A stretch of 64,000 nucleotides of DNA. Source: SZUA-254 sp964596065. Lineage in GTDB: Bacteria > Bacteroidota > Ignavibacteria > UBA10030 > SZUA-254. The position numbers were made by a program, and so were the translations under genes. This document shows positions 43,740-51,894 of the stretch, one piece after another. The first letter of the stretch is position 1; every line of letters starts with the position of its first letter. The notes under the pieces were generated by a model. It worked only from the letters and a program-made list of their open reading frames with translations, ran no database searches and was not told the origin of the DNA. Where the stretch lies: the NCBI GenBank assembly GCA_964596065.1, contig CAZQSM010000001.1, forward strand, positions 62,001 to 126,000, read 5' to 3'.

Positions 43740-45110
43740 ATGCAAACTCCCGGAATCCGGGATCTCATCCCGATCATCATCCTGACCGCCGCAATGTTGA
43801 CCCCCGCGGGCGCCGCACGACCATGGCAGGGTGGAGGCCAGGCGCTCGCCGATTCGGTCAGGGCGGAGTTCCTCCACTCATGGAACGCCTACAAACGGTA
43901 CGCCTGGGGACACGACGCGCTGAAACCGTTGAGCAGGACGCCTCACGACTGGTACGGGGTCTCGCTCTGCATGACTCCCGTCGACGCGTTCGACACGATG
44001 GTGCTGATGGGCCTGAAAGAGGAGGCGAACGAGGCCAAACAGCTTATCTTCGACAGCCTGACGTTCGACCGCGACCTCGAGGTCCAGAGTTTCGAAATCA
44101 CCATCCGGTTGCTTGGGGGACTCCTCTCGGCCTACCAGCTCGACGGCGACGCCAGGTTTCTCGGGCTCGCCGACGACCTCGGCGCCCGGCTGCTCCCGGT
44201 CTTCTCGTCAGCCACAGGGATGCCGTACCGGTACATCAACCTCCGCACCGGGGCGATCCGGGATTCGATCAACAACCCGGCGGAAATCGGGACCGCCCTG
44301 CTGGAGTTCGGGACGCTCGCGAAGCTGACGGGGAAGCGGGCATACTACGACAGGCCGAAACAGGCGCTCCGGTCGCTCTACGCCGCGCGATCGCCGATCG
44401 GTCTCGTGGGGACCTGGATCAACGTCGAAACGGGGGAGTGGACCAACACCGGCGCGCACATCGGCGGGGCGATCGATTCCTATTACGAATACCTCCTCAA
44501 GGCGTGGCTCCTCTTCGGCGACCGGGAATGCCTCGACATGTGGCAGACGCACATCGCCGCGATCAACACCCATCTCGCCGACACGACGGCCGGCGGCCTC
44601 TGGTACGGCAGGGCGGAGATGGCCACCGGCAACAGGACCGCCACGCGCTTCGGCGCGCTCGAATCGTTCTTCCCGGCCGTGCTCTGTCTCGCCGGCGACA
44701 CCGTCCGGGCCGCCCGGCTCCAGGAATCGGTCTACCGGATGTGGAACCTCCACGGAATCGAACCGGAGCAGATCGATTACGTGACGATGAACGTCACGTC
44801 TCCCGGGTACCCGCTGAGGCCCGAGATCGTCGAATCGGCCTACTACCTCTACCGGACGACCGGAAACCAGCGCCACCGCGCCATGGGGGAGAAGATCCTT
44901 GCCGACCTGAAAAAGTATTGCAGGACCGAAGCCGGATACGCCCACCTCACCGACGTGACGACGAAGGAAAAGGGGGACGCGATGGAGAGCTTCTTCTTCG
45001 CCGAAACACTGAAATACCTTTACCTCCTCTTCGCGCCGCCTGAAACGCTCGACTTTGGCACAACCATTTTCATGACCGAGGCGCATCCAGTACGAAAAAC
45101 GTGGGATTGA
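43740..45110 (+). CDS. GH47 alpha-1,2-mannosidase, secreted
   Basis: An inverting calcium-dependent mannosidase specific for alpha-1,2-mannose of N-glycans; common in eukaryotes and uncommon in bacteria. The signal peptide ends near AGAAR. Family motifs: FLHSWNAYKRYAWGHDALKP, VSLCMTPVDAFDTMVLMGL, FEITIRLLGGLLSAYQL, AHIGGAIDSYYEYLLKAWLL, LRPEIVESAYYLYRTTG, EKGDAMESFFFAETLKYLYL and the terminal Ca-binding Thr in FMTEAHP. The 456-residue length is normal for a bacterial form. TATCTT at 43696-43701 may be its -10. It complements the GH92 locus 20 kb away. Confidence 0.93.
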   Translation: MQTPGIRDLIPIIILTAAMLTPAGAARPWQGGGQALADSVRAEFLHSWNAYKRYAWGHDALKPLSRTPHDWYGVSLCMTPVDAFDTMVLMGLKEEANEAKQLIFDSLTFDRDLEVQSFEITIRLLGGLLSAYQLDGDARFLGLADDLGARLLPVFSSATGMPYRYINLRTGAIRDSINNPAEIGTALLEFGTLAKLTGKRAYYDRPKQALRSLYAARSPIGLVGTWINVETGEWTNTGAHIGGAIDSYYEYLLKAWLLFGDRECLDMWQTHIAAINTHLADTTAGGLWYGRAEMATGNRTATRFGALESFFPAVLCLAGDTVRAARLQESVYRMWNLHGIEPEQIDYVTMNVTSPGYPLRPEIVESAYYLYRTTGNQRHRAMGEKILADLKKYCRTEAGYAHLTDVTTKEKGDAMESFFFAETLKYLYLLFAPPETLDFGTTIFMTEAHPVRKTWD

Positions 45111-45132
45111 TCCAGGAAGGCTCCCAAACTCC

Positions 45133-45161
45133 TTGCATAATCGGCGGGAAATGCATATATT
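45133..45161 (+). promoter_or_regulatory. Promoter of the tRNA-Lys/tRNA-Leu pair
   Basis: TTGCAT (45133-45138) and TATATT (45156-45161) with a 17-bp spacer, about 40 bp before tRNA-Lys. Confidence 0.65.
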
Positions 45162-45201
45162 TTGGCTGTAATTTCAACGAAGAACGCCGGATAGCGGGAT
45201 G

Positions 45202-45273
45202 GAGCCCGTAGCTCAGGGGTAGAGCATCTGCCTTTTAAGCAGATGGCCGTTGGTTCAATTCCAACCGGGCTCA
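45202..45273 (+). tRNA. tRNA-Lys(TTT)
   Basis: Complete 72-nt cloverleaf: acceptor GAGCCCG/CGGGCTC with discriminator A, D arm GCTC/GAGC, anticodon stem TCTGC/GCAGA around loop CTTTTAA (anticodon TTT), T arm GTTGG/CCAAC with loop TTCAATT. CCA is not encoded. Confidence 0.97.
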
Positions 45274-45281
45274 CGGATTTT

Positions 45282-45368
45282 GCGCGAGTGGTGAAACTGG
45301 CAGACACACCATCTTGAGGGGGTGGCGCCCGAAAGGGCATGCGAGTTCAAGTCTCGCCTCGCGCACCA
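45282..45368 (+). tRNA. tRNA-Leu(GAG)
   Basis: Acceptor GCGCGAG/CTCGCGC with discriminator A and an encoded CCA (45366-45368). The anticodon stem CCATC/GGTGG encloses TTGAGGG (anticodon GAG). A long variable arm built on GCCCGAAAGGGC marks a class II tRNA. It lies 8 nt after tRNA-Lys. Confidence 0.95.
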
Positions 45369-45381
45369 TTTTCAGCGTTTC

Positions 45382-45410
45382 TTGACTTTTTCAAGAGAGA
45401 GACGTATCTT
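45382..45410 (+). promoter_or_regulatory. Promoter of the small secreted protein gene
   Basis: TTGACT (45382-45387) and TATCTT (45405-45410), 17-bp spacer; predicted start near 45417, 11 nt before the ATG. Confidence 0.6.
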
Positions 45411-45427
45411 CCGGCCGGTACGGATAT

Positions 45428-45838
45428 ATGAGCATTCGACACATCATGCACCTGATCCTGGCGACTTTGCTGGTCGTTTCCGCGGGCATCGCGGACGTGA
45501 TCCGGCAGGGGACGCTCCAGGCGACCAGCGACGGCGTCGCTGTCACCATCCGCTGGGTGTCCGACGATGAAAACGCGGTGGCCCTGTTCGAGATCGAGAG
45601 GCGCGGAGGCACCGACGGAGAATTCGCCCCCATCGGACACCTGGATCCGAAAGGCCCTTCCGTCTACGAATTCGTCGATAACTCCGCCTTCATGAAGGCC
45701 GGCTCGCTCTACCAGTACCGAATCAGGATCTCCTTCAGCGACGGCCGGGCGCCGTACTACACCAACCCGCTGACGATCTCCCATACCGTCTCCGGCGTCA
45801 GGCGCACCTGGGGCAGCATCAAGGCGATGTTCCGATAA
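45428..45838 (+). CDS. Small secreted protein with a fibronectin-III-like fold
   Basis: A 136-residue protein with a signal peptide (about 1-22, ending near AGIAD), then a single beta-sandwich-like domain: GVAVTIRWVSDDENAVALFE, FEIERRGGTDGEFAPIGHLD and YQYRIRISFSDGRAPYYTNP follow the strand pattern of fibronectin type III or related modules. Function unknown. It has its own promoter and a strong terminator, so it is monocistronic. Confidence 0.6.
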   Translation: MSIRHIMHLILATLLVVSAGIADVIRQGTLQATSDGVAVTIRWVSDDENAVALFEIERRGGTDGEFAPIGHLDPKGPSVYEFVDNSAFMKAGSLYQYRIRISFSDGRAPYYTNPLTISHTVSGVRRTWGSIKAMFR

Positions 45839-45869
45839 TCATCCGGCGTTCAGGCGGCGAAACCATTGG

Positions 45870-45902
45870 AGAGCGGGCGTTTTCGGTTCGCTCTTTTTTT
45901 TT
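45870..45902 (+). terminator. Rho-independent terminator
   Basis: AGAGCG (45870-45875) pairs with CGCTCT (45889-45894) and is followed by a run of nine T, 31 bp after the small secreted protein gene. Confidence 0.75.
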
Positions 45903-45915
45903 ATAGGCGGCACCG

Positions 45916-46500
45916 GTGAGTAAACCCATCATCCTGGCATCGGCCTCCCCGCGTCGCCGCCACCTCCTCCGCCAGATCGGCATGGCCTTCACGGTGGACG
46001 GGAGCAATGTCACCGAAGACGTCGACGACGGGACATCGCCGCAGGAGATCGTGGAGGAGCTTGCGTACCGCAAGGCGCTCGATGTGTCGCGGCGGCACCC
46101 GTCCGCCTACGTGATCGGGGCGGACACGATCGTCGTCCTCGACGGCGCTGTGCTCGGGAAACCGGCCGATCCCCCCGACGCGCTCAGGATGCTGCGGCTG
46201 CTCAGCGGCCGCACGCACCAGGTCTATACAGGGTTCTGCGTCATCGAGACTCCGGGCGGCCGGTCGTTCCGCGATCACGTCGTGACGGATGTGACGTTCC
46301 GGAGATTGTCGGAGGTGGAGATCGCGGAGTACGTCCTCGGCGGCTCGCCGATGGACAAGGCCGGCGCCTACGGCATCCAGGACGATCGCGGGGCGATCTT
46401 CATCGAGCGGATCGACGGGTGCTTTTATAACGTGGTCGGGTTTCCGCTCGCCAGGTTCCACCAGCGGTTTTCGGAATTCAGGAAGAGCTCACATGGATAA
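45916..46500 (+). CDS. maf: Maf family nucleoside triphosphate pyrophosphatase
   Basis: Hydrolyses non-canonical or surplus NTPs (dTTP/UTP or modified forms) to monophosphates. Motifs: ILASASPRRRHLLRQIGM at the N-terminus, YVIGADTIVVLDGAVLGKP, MLRLLSGRTHQVYTG, and DKAGAYGIQDDRGAIFIERI with VVGFPLARF near the end. It starts at GTG 45916, 14 nt after a terminator T-run, and overlaps the next gene by 8 nt. Confidence 0.94.
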   Translation: MSKPIILASASPRRRHLLRQIGMAFTVDGSNVTEDVDDGTSPQEIVEELAYRKALDVSRRHPSAYVIGADTIVVLDGAVLGKPADPPDALRMLRLLSGRTHQVYTGFCVIETPGGRSFRDHVVTDVTFRRLSEVEIAEYVLGGSPMDKAGAYGIQDDRGAIFIERIDGCFYNVVGFPLARFHQRFSEFRKSSHG

Positions 46501-46900
46501 AAAGATACGCGTGCTGATCGCCAAAGTCGGGCTCGACGGCCACGACAGGGGAGCCAAGGTGATCGCGGCGGCGCTGCGCGACGCCGGAATGGAAGTGATC
46601 TACACGGGGCTGCGAAAAACCCCGGAGATGGTGGTCGAGGCCGCCCTCCAGGAGGACGTCGACGCGATCGGCGTCAGCCTCCTGAGCGGGGCGCATATGA
46701 CCATCTTCCCCCGCATCCTGAAGCTGATGGTGGAGAAGGGGCTCAAGGACGTGCTCCTCTTCGGCGGGGGCATCATTCCCGAACCGGACATCGTCGCGCT
46801 GAAGAAGGCGGGCGTCGGCGCGCTCTTTACCCCGGGCGCCTCCACGCTCGACATCGCCGCCTATCTGAAGGACTGGGCCGGGCAACACCCTCGTAACTGA
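46493..46900 (+). CDS. Cobalamin-binding subunit of methylmalonyl-CoA mutase type
   Basis: A 135-residue stand-alone B12-binding domain, as in the small subunit of two-component acyl-CoA mutases that interconvert methylmalonyl-CoA and succinyl-CoA. The lower-ligand motif DxHxxG is present (KVGLDGHDRGAKV), as are VSLLSGAHMTIFP and LLFGGGIIPEPD. The large catalytic subunit is not in this window. It overlaps maf by 8 nt and converges on the polymerase gene 15 bp downstream. Confidence 0.92.
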   Translation: MDKKIRVLIAKVGLDGHDRGAKVIAAALRDAGMEVIYTGLRKTPEMVVEAALQEDVDAIGVSLLSGAHMTIFPRILKLMVEKGLKDVLLFGGGIIPEPDIVALKKAGVGALFTPGASTLDIAAYLKDWAGQHPRN

Positions 46901-46915
46901 CGCCCTACCGCGCCC

Positions 46916-49303
46916 TCAGCCGCCCCCCGTATCGAGCCAGATCGTCGGCTCGGGGGTGGACGCATCCTCGTCCCCTTCCTCCGACACGTCACCCCCCGAG
47001 GGTTCGACCTTTTTCGTGAGGACCAGGATGCCCCGGGGACTGAACCCGAACAGGTCCTCGGGCGAAAAGATCATCCTGAAATCGGCCGGGGTGAAAAAGG
47101 GCTCGAACTTCCTCGATAATTCTTCGAGCCGTTTCAGGTAGAAGGGAATGTTTTCATCTGGGGCCACCGGATCCCACTCGGACGAGAGCCGGCAATTGGC
47201 GAAATTCTGCCCTGAGGGGTCGTTTCCCGTAATGTAGAACGCGACCTTCTCACCTTTCCTCCACTCCCCCAGGACCCTCAACGCCGCCTCGTAGGGGGCC
47301 GATTTGTTCCGTTTTTCCTTCTTCACCGCCTCCTGATATTCTTCCGGCCCGTCCCTGAGAGTCTCCGTCCTCGAAAAGTCCTCGACCTGGAGCTTGTTCG
47401 AGGAGATGTCCCTGTGGAGATCCACGTATTCTCGATGGAGCCCTTCGATGTCCCCACGCAATATCGCTTCGATGCAATTCCTGACATACTTCCTCCCGAA
47501 CCTCTCGATGCTGCGGGAGGTGAGGGATGACCCCTTCAACGTGATTTTTCCGTCGTACCCTTCGAGGGCGTAATTTTTCGGTTTGTAGCTGAGCATCTTC
47601 CGGTAGCGGCCATTCAGGGCGAGCGAAATCCCCTCCGGGAGCGTGGATGCGATGCTTTTGACGAACCTGGACTCCTGCTCTTCCGTCCGGATGTTCGGCG
47701 GGGGGACGAAAAAGACACCGTCGGTGTCGACCTCAACGACGGCGCCTTGTTTATCGACAATCGTCCGGATCAGTCCCCGGAGGAGTTCCTGGCCGCTTTT
47801 CGTGACCCGGTCGGCCGCGATGGTGTCGTTGAACAGGCCCCGGCCGTAACCGAGATATCCATAAAAAGAATTGATCAGAATCTTGAAAGAGGATTGAATG
47901 GCGTCGAGTTTGCCCTTCTCTGACAGGTCTTTGGCGGCCTTCATCTCCTTTTTCGCCTGAAGCCTCATCGTCGTCAATTCCCGGAGCAGCCCAGAAAATA
48001 TACCGAGGGATTCGCTGTGGGGAGCGATCCCCTCGGTGAGCATCAGGGAGGGATAGAGCGATTCGACGTCGATGTCCAGGACGGGGCCGACGACACCGGT
48101 GAGGAACACGTCCGTGTACCCGCCGGATGTCGGCCTGGTCGGCTCGGGTGACGGGACCGAGACGCGACGGCGGATGTATTCCCTGAGGAGGATCGACTCG
48201 ATCTTCGTGGCGGAACCGTTGCGCGCGGCCGTCCCGTAGTTGAACGGGGTGAGCCTGGTGAGGTAAAAATGCGGTGGGGAGAGGAAGTCGCTCAGCTGCC
48301 GCGTCTCGTCGACGTCGTCGAGTGCGTACTCGGCGAGGAGGTCGGGTTCGTGGTCCCAGTGCCACGATATTCGATCGGGGTTGATGTACACGCGGTTTTC
48401 CCTCGCAAAACCAAAGTGTTGCGCCGCCTGCTTCAGGCCGTAACTCTCGAGTTTGCGCTTCGAATGGTCGTAGTTCTGGAGGAGTAGCCAGGTATCGATA
48501 ATGTGCCGTCCGGGGATGTCCAGGACCTGCACCTCCTGCGCCCGGTCTGTGCGCATCTGCCGCCCGTCGGTCGCCCTCATCCTGATCCCTTCACGGCCGA
48601 ACTGCGGGTCCACCCCGTGAAGAGTGCAACGTCGCAGGATGTAGGGGAGGTCGAAGTTGTAGATGTTATGCCCCTCGATCACGTCGAAGTCCTTCTCCCG
48701 GATGACCGCGAAAAGCCTCCGGAGCATGTCGGGCTCGGAATGGGCGCGGCCGTCGAGGACCTCCCGGTATCCGCGGTTGTCCGAGAGGGCGATCAGGATG
48801 ATCCGGTCCTCCGGCCTGGCGGGGTTGCTGAAACTCCGCGCCTGGGAGGAATATGTCTCGATGTCGAGCTGGAGGCGGTGAAGGTCGTCGAATTCCATCC
48901 CGCCGAAGAGCGTCATTCCGCTCTGAAGGAGGTACTGCGACACCGGATCGGTGCGCAGGAGGAGGGAGGGTACGTCCTGGAAGGAGCCGGCGCCGGCCTT
49001 GAGGCGGTCGTTGTGCCTCTCGATGACATGCCGCACGGCGTCCCACATCTCTGACCAGCGCTGGAAGGCCGCGAGAAAACGGTAGTAGTGGCCTCCGTCG
49101 AGCGTTTTCAGCCAGTGCTTTTTCCGGAAACCCTCGAGAAGCGTGGAGTCGGAGAGGTGGAAAAAGGGGAAGAATTCCTCGTCCCTCGCGACAACGCCGT
49201 CGGACGTCCGCTTGTAGAGGCGCATCCGGTCGTCCGCCACCGGATGCACCGCCAGGAGACCCGGTTCCGGATTATGCCCGTAGAGCAGCGATTGGTCGCT
49301 CAT
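46916..49303 (-). CDS. Family B DNA polymerase with intact catalytic motifs
   Basis: A 795-residue polymerase with 3'-5' exonuclease. Exo I: D147 and E149 in RLQLDIETYS. Exo II: GHNIYNFDLPYI at 211. Exo III: Y326 and D330 in YALDD. Palm motif A is DVESLYPSL from D412, motif B KILINSFYG from K474 and motif C VDTDG with D526 and D528. All catalytic residues are therefore present, unlike the 36-39 kb paralogue. Probably a repair or translesion polymerase comparable in role to E. coli Pol II. It lies 27 bp after the slipin gene and may be cotranscribed with nfeD and slipin. Confidence 0.92.
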   Translation of the reverse strand: MSDQSLLYGHNPEPGLLAVHPVADDRMRLYKRTSDGVVARDEEFFPFFHLSDSTLLEGFRKKHWLKTLDGGHYYRFLAAFQRWSEMWDAVRHVIERHNDRLKAGAGSFQDVPSLLLRTDPVSQYLLQSGMTLFGGMEFDDLHRLQLDIETYSSQARSFSNPARPEDRIILIALSDNRGYREVLDGRAHSEPDMLRRLFAVIREKDFDVIEGHNIYNFDLPYILRRCTLHGVDPQFGREGIRMRATDGRQMRTDRAQEVQVLDIPGRHIIDTWLLLQNYDHSKRKLESYGLKQAAQHFGFARENRVYINPDRISWHWDHEPDLLAEYALDDVDETRQLSDFLSPPHFYLTRLTPFNYGTAARNGSATKIESILLREYIRRRVSVPSPEPTRPTSGGYTDVFLTGVVGPVLDIDVESLYPSLMLTEGIAPHSESLGIFSGLLRELTTMRLQAKKEMKAAKDLSEKGKLDAIQSSFKILINSFYGYLGYGRGLFNDTIAADRVTKSGQELLRGLIRTIVDKQGAVVEVDTDGVFFVPPPNIRTEEQESRFVKSIASTLPEGISLALNGRYRKMLSYKPKNYALEGYDGKITLKGSSLTSRSIERFGRKYVRNCIEAILRGDIEGLHREYVDLHRDISSNKLQVEDFSRTETLRDGPEEYQEAVKKEKRNKSAPYEAALRVLGEWRKGEKVAFYITGNDPSGQNFANCRLSSEWDPVAPDENIPFYLKRLEELSRKFEPFFTPADFRMIFSPEDLFGFSPRGILVLTKKVEPSGGDVSEEGDEDASTPEPTIWLDTGGG

Positions 49304-49330
49304 GCGTATCCGGCGCCGCGTTCAACCCGG

Positions 49331-50083
49331 TCATTTCTTCTCCATGAAGGGTTTGATCAGGTCGATCGGCACCGGGAACAGGATCGTGGAGTTCTTGTCG
49401 GCCGCGACCTCCGTCAGCGTCTGCAGGAACCTGAGCTGGAGCGCGATCGGGTTCTGGGCGATGACCGACGCCGCCTCGCCGAGTTTCTGGCTCGCCTGGA
49501 GTTCTCCTTCCGCGTGCACCACCTTCGCCCGCCGTTCCCGCTCGGCCTCCGCCTGGCGCGCCATCGCCCGCTGCATCTCGGGCGGAAGGTCGATCTGCTT
49601 CACCTCGACGTTCGAGACCTTGATGCCCCAGGGCTCGGTGTGCTCGTCGATGATGACCTGGAGCTGCTGGTTGATCTTGTCGCGCTGGGCGAGCAGGTCG
49701 TCGAGCTCCGACTGGCCGAGGATGCTCCTGAGGGTCGTCTGGGAGAGCTGCGACGTGGCGTACAGGTAGTTTTCGACGTCGACGATCGCCTTCGCCGCGT
49801 CGACGACCCTGAAGTAGACGACGGCGTTGACCTTGATCGAAACGTTGTCCTTGGTGATGACGTCCTGCGGCGGGATGTCGAGCACGACGGTCCTGAGGCT
49901 CACCTTGACGATTTTGTCGATGAGGGGGATGAGGAGAATGAGTCCCGGGCCTTTTTCGCCGATCAACCGGCCCAGGCGGAAGACTACCCCGCGTTCGTAT
50001 TCCCTGAGGATCCGGATCGCGTTCGACAGGATGAGCAGCCCGAAGACCAGGATGACGATGAATAGCACGGACATTTGCTGCAT
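49331..50083 (-). CDS. Slipin (stomatin/SPFH family membrane protein)
   Basis: A membrane scaffold protein that partners NfeD proteases. One N-terminal helix (MSVLFIVILVFGLLILSNAI) is followed by an SPFH domain (YERGVVFRLGRLIGEKGPGL, VISVKVNAVVYFRV-like strand, WGIKVSNVEVKQIDLPPEMQ) and a coiled coil rich in Ala, Glu and Arg (MARQAEAERERRAKV). At 250 residues it is standard. GGAGGT stands just before ATG 50083. It lies 14 bp after nfeD, the usual pairing. Confidence 0.93.
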   Translation of the reverse strand: MQQMSVLFIVILVFGLLILSNAIRILREYERGVVFRLGRLIGEKGPGLILLIPLIDKIVKVSLRTVVLDIPPQDVITKDNVSIKVNAVVYFRVVDAAKAIVDVENYLYATSQLSQTTLRSILGQSELDDLLAQRDKINQQLQVIIDEHTEPWGIKVSNVEVKQIDLPPEMQRAMARQAEAERERRAKVVHAEGELQASQKLGEAASVIAQNPIALQLRFLQTLTEVAADKNSTILFPVPIDLIKPFMEKK

Positions 50084-50097
50084 GGGACCTCCGATGG

Positions 50098-51384
50098 TTA
50101 AGTATTCGACTTTTTCCGGACGATGAGGCGAAGGTTTTCGACGTTCTCGACGATGATCCGTTCCCCGCCGCGGATCTCCCCCCCGGAGCTCGCGGCGGAC
50201 CAGATTTCGCCGTGCACCCGGACCTGCCCCGCCGGGTTGAGATCGCCGATGGCGCTCCCTTCCTCGCCCAGGAGCCCCTGGGAACCGGTGGTGGGCTTCC
50301 GACCCTGGGCCTTCAGCCCCATACCGACCAGGAAGAGAAAGAACAGCGTGGTGGCCACGACCGACGCGACGATGACCTCCCACGAGAGCGAGACGACATC
50401 GAGCAGCGAACCGGTTTCGAAGAGCATCACCGACCCCACCGTGAGCGACACCACGCCGCCGATCGCCAGCAGCCCGTGGCTCACGATCTTGATCTCGAGC
50501 AGGAAGAGCACCACGCTGAAGAGGATCAGTCCCACCCCGGCGTAGTTCAACGGCAGCGTGTGGAGGGCATAGAAGGCGATGATGAGCGAAATGACGCCGA
50601 CGATGCCGGGAAAGATGGCCCCGGGGTTGTAGAGCTCGAACATCAGGCCGTAGATGCCGAGCATCATGAAGATGTAGGCGATGTTCGGGTCGCTGATGAT
50701 GTCGAGGAAGTTCTGCTGAAACGATTTCGCGATGCTGACGATCTCCGCGCCGCCGGTCCGGAGGGTGTCACGGCGTTCGCCGACGGTGACTGCGCGCCCG
50801 TCGATCTCCCGGACCAGCGACGGGACGTCGGCGGCGACGACATCGATCACCCGCTGCTTCAACGCCTCGGCCTCGGTGATCGAGACGCTCCTGCGGACCG
50901 ACTCCTCCGCCCACCCGACGTTCCGCTTCCGCTGTTCGCTGATCGACCGGATGAAGGCCGCGGCGTCGTTGGTCGCCTTCTCCGACATCACCGAATCCAT
51001 CTGCTCCCCGATCAGGACCGGGTGCGCCGCGCCGATGTTCGTGCCGGGCGCCATCGCGGCAACGTGTCCTGCCAGGGTGATGAACACCCCCGCTGACGCC
51101 GCCTGGGCCCCGGATGGGGAGACGTAGACGATCACCGGGAGGGGGGCCCCGAGGATATCCGAGACGATGCTCCGCGTCGACTTGAGGAGGCCGCCGGGCG
51201 TATTGAGGCGGATGACCAGGGCGGCGGCTCCGGCGTCGCGGGCGTCGGAGATCGAGCGGCGGATGTAGTCCGCCGACGAGGGGTTGATGGCCGATTCCAC
51301 GGTGATCACGTGGATCCGCCCGCCCGCCGTCGGGGTACCGACTCCGGCGGTGGCCAGGAGGAGGAGGGCAAACAGCGTTTTCAT
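50098..51384 (-). CDS. NfeD family membrane-bound serine protease
   Basis: A ClpP-like membrane serine protease (Ser-Lys dyad) fused to a membrane segment and an NfeD OB-fold domain. The signal peptide is about 1-20; LNTPGGLLKSTRSIV is the protease oxyanion region, SPSGAQAASAGVFITLAGHV carries the nucleophile Ser, and a Lys in SEKATNDAAAFIRSIS is the probable base. Four to five helices lie at about 235-355, and the C-terminal OB domain begins at GLLGEEGSAIGDLNPAGQV. ATG 51384 is chosen for the signal peptide; the 428-residue length is normal. Confidence 0.92.
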   Translation of the reverse strand: MKTLFALLLLATAGVGTPTAGGRIHVITVESAINPSSADYIRRSISDARDAGAAALVIRLNTPGGLLKSTRSIVSDILGAPLPVIVYVSPSGAQAASAGVFITLAGHVAAMAPGTNIGAAHPVLIGEQMDSVMSEKATNDAAAFIRSISEQRKRNVGWAEESVRRSVSITEAEALKQRVIDVVAADVPSLVREIDGRAVTVGERRDTLRTGGAEIVSIAKSFQQNFLDIISDPNIAYIFMMLGIYGLMFELYNPGAIFPGIVGVISLIIAFYALHTLPLNYAGVGLILFSVVLFLLEIKIVSHGLLAIGGVVSLTVGSVMLFETGSLLDVVSLSWEVIVASVVATTLFFLFLVGMGLKAQGRKPTTGSQGLLGEEGSAIGDLNPAGQVRVHGEIWSAASSGGEIRGGERIIVENVENLRLIVRKKSNT

Positions 51385-51441
51385 CGGGCCTCGTCGACCG
51401 ATTGTGGGGAAGGGAACCGTCCGGAGCCGGTTCCCGCGTCG

Positions 51442-51531
51442 TGGCGGAAAGGGAGAGATTCGAACTCTCGGTACCCTTTCAGGTACACACGCTTTCCAGG
51501 CGTGCCAGTTAAACCGCTCCTGCACCTTTCC
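51442..51531 (-). tRNA. tRNA-Ser(GGA)
   Basis: On the minus strand: acceptor GGAAAGG/CCTTTCC, discriminator G and encoded CCA (51444-51442). Anticodon stem CACGC/GCGTG with loop CTGGAAA (anticodon GGA). The long variable arm contains GTACC..GGTAC. It lies upstream of nfeD on the same strand. Confidence 0.96.
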
Positions 51532-51624
51532 GGGGATGTTCGATCAGCCCCGGGTGGGGTGGAGCCGATGGAGAACGGGGAAATATACTTGATATCCGCC
51601 GCATTTCAAAAATCACCCGGGGAC

Positions 51625-51660
51625 AAAAAAAACGCCCAGGTCGGGGGCGTGCCTGGGCGT
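51625..51660 (-). terminator. Strong rho-independent terminator of the small RNA
   Basis: Perfect 9-bp stem ACGCCCAGG/CCTGGGCGT (51652-51660 with 51632-51640 on the minus strand), 11-nt loop, followed by a T-run of eight on the minus strand. Confidence 0.82.
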
Positions 51661-51726
51661 CGTTGTAACCTGCCCGCGTCTATAGGGATAGCGCACGGAC
51701 AGATATTGGGCTTACGATTGTGAAGC
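51625..51726 (-). ncRNA. Unrecognised small RNA with its own promoter and terminator
   Basis: Between a near-consensus promoter and a strong terminator lies about 100 nt with no credible reading frame. In the RNA sense it contains a 9-bp stem (CUGUCCGUG with CGCGGGCAG) capped by a CUAU/AUAG mini-stem, followed by a single-stranded stretch and the terminator hairpin. It does not match 4.5S, tmRNA or RNase P RNA as I know them; a short 6S-like RNA cannot be excluded. The AT-rich DNA upstream of the -35 (about 51765-51850) could act as an UP element, suggesting high expression. Confidence 0.6.
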
Positions 51727-51732
51727 GTTCGC

Positions 51733-51761
51733 AGTGTACCGAAACGACGACTCACTGTCAA
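51733..51761 (-). promoter_or_regulatory. Promoter of the small RNA
   Basis: Perfect TTGACA (51761-51756), 17-bp spacer, TACACT (51738-51733); AT-rich DNA lies directly upstream. Predicted start near 51726. Confidence 0.72.
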
Positions 51762-51894
51762 GGAACGAAATATTAAAATTCTTTAATAATATTTTTTATA
51801 ATGGTCTAATGAATTTGAGGATGTCTCTAAGAAATTTATTTTATTAAGGTTGTCAGACCCTCAACCATCCCGGACAACCAGACGAGGCAGCCAT

